A stretch of 5,607 nt of DNA, taken from assembly GCA_946183715.1 (NCBI GenBank), contig CAMHDB010000131.1, positions 1-5,607 of the forward strand, given 5' to 3'. A program made the translations under genes and the position numbers. Below, piece after piece: positions 4,037-5,607 of the stretch. Source of the DNA: an uncultured Oscillibacter sp. GTDB lineage: Bacteria > Bacillota > Clostridia > Oscillospirales > Oscillospiraceae. Below the pieces are notes generated by a model. It did not search any database. It was not told where the DNA came from and worked only from the letters and a program-made list of their open reading frames with translations. Position 1 is the stretch's first letter. Each line of letters starts with the position of its first letter.

Positions 4037-5545
4037 TTAATCGTCGTACTCGGACTTAATGCCCTTGTATTCCTTGTAGGCCTCGTAATCCTCGGTGATG
4101 AGGAAGTAGCCCTTGGGGTCCATGCGGTACTCGATTTGCGGAATGGCGAGCAGAATCACGGCGACGAGCCCGACGCCGACGTAGCCCAGATATTTCATCA
4201 GGACAGTGAAGCCCGGCCACACGGTGGCCCAGTCGAACATGCCCAGATAGCCGCCGAAGTCGGCGAGGCCGGTCCAGCCGGCGATGAGCGCGGAGCCGAA
4301 GACCTGAATCAGGCCGCAGAAGAACGGGATAATCAGGCAGGCTTTGAGGCCGCCCTTCTCGTTGGCGACGAGGCCTATCGTGGCGTTGTCGAAGAACACC
4401 GGGACGAATCCGCAGATAATGATAGTCGGGGAACCCGTGAAAATCAGGATAAGGATGGCGAGAATCTGTCCGACGAGGCCCGCGAGGAAACCGAACGTGA
4501 CGGCGTTGGCGTCGCCGAAGCCGAAGCACACGGCGCAGTCGACGCCCGGCACGGACGACGGCAGGAGCTTATCGGCGATACCTTGGAAGGAGGCGGTCAG
4601 CTCGGTGACGAACGTCCGGACGCCCAGTTGCAGGATAGCCAGATACACGGCGAAGTTGAGGGACTTGTCAAAGCACCACCAGACGTAGTTCGTGCTCTCG
4701 GCGATATCGCCCGTGCCGACGAAGTAGGGCTTGCCGATAATCGCCAGAATGGCACCGAAGAACGCCGTCATCAGGAGAGCCGTACAGACCATGTTTTCGT
4801 TGAAGATGGAGAAGAAGCCCGGCATTTCCATGTCGCCGACTTTTTTCAGCTTCTTTCCGTTCTTGGCCCCGAAGAGCTTGTCGGAGAGGAAGTAGCCCAG
4901 ACGGATACCGAACATCTGCTGGTGCGCGATAGCGAACCCGGCGCCGTCGGAGAGTTCCTGCATGGGCTTAATGGTCAGGTTCGCGCCGACGGCCCAGTAG
5001 GCGCCGAGCAGAATCGACATGACAATCATCATGGGGAGCGGGACATTCGCGCCAGTCCCGGCGAGCTGCGGGAGGGCGAAAATCAGGAGCCAGATGGCCG
5101 TCGCGGCCTGCTGTACCTGTACGTGTCCGGTGGTGAACAGCGCGCGGCATTTCGTGATACGGTTGAAGCGCACGAGCAGAATGTTAATGATGAACGCGAT
5201 AAGCAGTAACATCATGGTGTCGGCGAAGCTCTTGCCGATGTTCTCCATGGCGTCCTGTACGGCGTTCTGCCCGTAGTAGGGGTCGGTGACGCACGCGGTG
5301 AGGTTGAAGCGTTCGCGCAGGCCCGCCAGAATCGGGCGGAACGTCCCGGTCAGTCCGGCGGAACCGGCGTTGAGAATCAGCATGCCGATAATGGCTTTGA
5401 GCGTTCCGGCCAGCGTGTCGTACCACTTCTTGCCCATGAGGCTGTAGCCCAGCAGGGTCAGGAAGCCGACCATGTAGGGGGCTTTCTGGAGTACGTACGT
5501 GGCAAAGAAATTCCATATTCCGCCCAGAATGTCAAGAACTATCAT
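4037..5545 (-). CDS. PTS IIC permease, ascorbate (UlaA/SgaT) type
   Basis: A 502-residue integral membrane transporter of the UlaA/SgaT class, which moves the substrate across the membrane while IIB phosphorylates it. Conserved stretches in order are KAPYMVGFLTLLGY (21-34), IIGMLILNAGSAGLTGTF (52-69), TTGHVQVQQA (138-147), KPMQELSDGAGFAIAHQQMF (193-212), LQLGVRTFVTELTASFQGI (305-323) and GFVPVFFDNATIGLVANEKG (379-398). These align well with my memory of E. coli UlaA (about 465 residues). The extra length is partly an insert near 273-290 and a polar Tyr/Lys/Glu-rich C-terminal tail (about 478-502). The ATG at 5545 has AGGGAGG ending 6 bases upstream. An upstream gene ends 19 bases before this start, so they are probably cotranscribed. 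The ascorbate label is by family; the class includes members of unknown substrate. Confidence 0.93.
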   Translation of the reverse strand: MIVLDILGGIWNFFATYVLQKAPYMVGFLTLLGYSLMGKKWYDTLAGTLKAIIGMLILNAGSAGLTGTFRPILAGLRERFNLTACVTDPYYGQNAVQDAMENIGKSFADTMMLLLIAFIINILLVRFNRITKCRALFTTGHVQVQQAATAIWLLIFALPQLAGTGANVPLPMMIVMSILLGAYWAVGANLTIKPMQELSDGAGFAIAHQQMFGIRLGYFLSDKLFGAKNGKKLKKVGDMEMPGFFSIFNENMVCTALLMTAFFGAILAIIGKPYFVGTGDIAESTNYVWWCFDKSLNFAVYLAILQLGVRTFVTELTASFQGIADKLLPSSVPGVDCAVCFGFGDANAVTFGFLAGLVGQILAILILIFTGSPTIIICGFVPVFFDNATIGLVANEKGGLKACLIIPFFCGLIQVFGSALIAGWTGLADFGGYLGMFDWATVWPGFTVLMKYLGYVGVGLVAVILLAIPQIEYRMDPKGYFLITEDYEAYKEYKGIKSEYDD

Positions 5546-5564
5546 TAGAGGCCTCCCTTGTTAA

Positions 5565-5607
5565 TCAGTCGTCATCGTCGGTGGGGGGATTTTCGGCCTC
5601 GGCGCGG
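5565..5607 (-). CDS. C-terminal end of an unidentified upstream operon gene (partial)
   Basis: On the - strand a frame open from the window edge ends with RAEAENPPTDDDD and a TGA at 5567-5565. An acidic, proline-containing tail before a stop, 19 bases before the ATG of the IIC gene and its Shine-Dalgarno, fits the end of a preceding gene in the same operon. PTS IIA or a regulator would be natural guesses from gene order, but 13 residues do not identify a family. Confidence 0.5.
   Translation of the reverse strand, partial: RAEAENPPTDDDD

Noticed and set aside
4136..5209. 357-codon + strand reading frame opposite the PTS IIC gene
   Set aside because: Its composition (Glu/Asp/Gly/His-rich, no hydrophobic core) is what the reverse complement of a membrane protein gene gives. 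It lies wholly inside a well-supported IIC gene and has no Shine-Dalgarno context.

Overview
The window looks like chromosomal DNA from an anaerobic, endospore-forming Firmicute with a GC-rich genome, most likely a gut-type member of the Clostridia. The signs are a full-length spoIIE behind a Spo0A-type promoter, strong AGGAGG-type ribosome binding sites, a desulfoferrodoxin-like domain of the kind common in anaerobes, and GC-rich codon use. The genus cannot be read from this sequence.

Layout. Bases 1-265 are AT-rich (about 43% GC by hand count, against about 67% in a sample of the next gene). They hold a string of small hairpins and a broken reading frame that resembles the 3' end of an IS200/IS605-type tnpB with its overlapping guide-RNA region. 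Directly after this, on the + strand, is a regulator (266-853) that fuses an XRE-type helix-turn-helix to a complete desulfoferrodoxin-like (superoxide reductase) module. Bases 854-1056 hold three copies of a 10-bp element forming a hairpin and a possible very small reading frame. A strong + strand terminator (1057-1090) closes this unit.

Everything after that reads on the - strand. From right to left: the last codons of an unidentified acidic-tailed protein (from 5607), a UlaA/SgaT-type PTS IIC permease (5545-4037), a perfect 10-bp intercistronic hairpin, a UlaB-type PTS IIB protein (3971-3663), a strong terminator, a solitary RelB/DinJ-type antitoxin with its own promoter and terminator, then spoIIE (3151-1121). 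spoIIE converges on the + strand regulator unit.

How the genes work together. The three right-hand - strand genes look like one PTS operon: IIB carries the phosphocysteine and IIC the membrane channel for an ascorbate-like substrate. IIA is not in view and may lie beyond 5607. spoIIE is a separate unit that would be switched on at the start of sporulation by Spo0A~P, through a 0A box overlapping a -35 set 21 bp from its -10. The + strand regulator is independent and is probably a redox- or superoxide-linked transcription factor. The most notable items are the HTH-superoxide reductase fusion, the tnpB/guide-RNA-like remnant against its start codon, and the clear Spo0A promoter of spoIIE.
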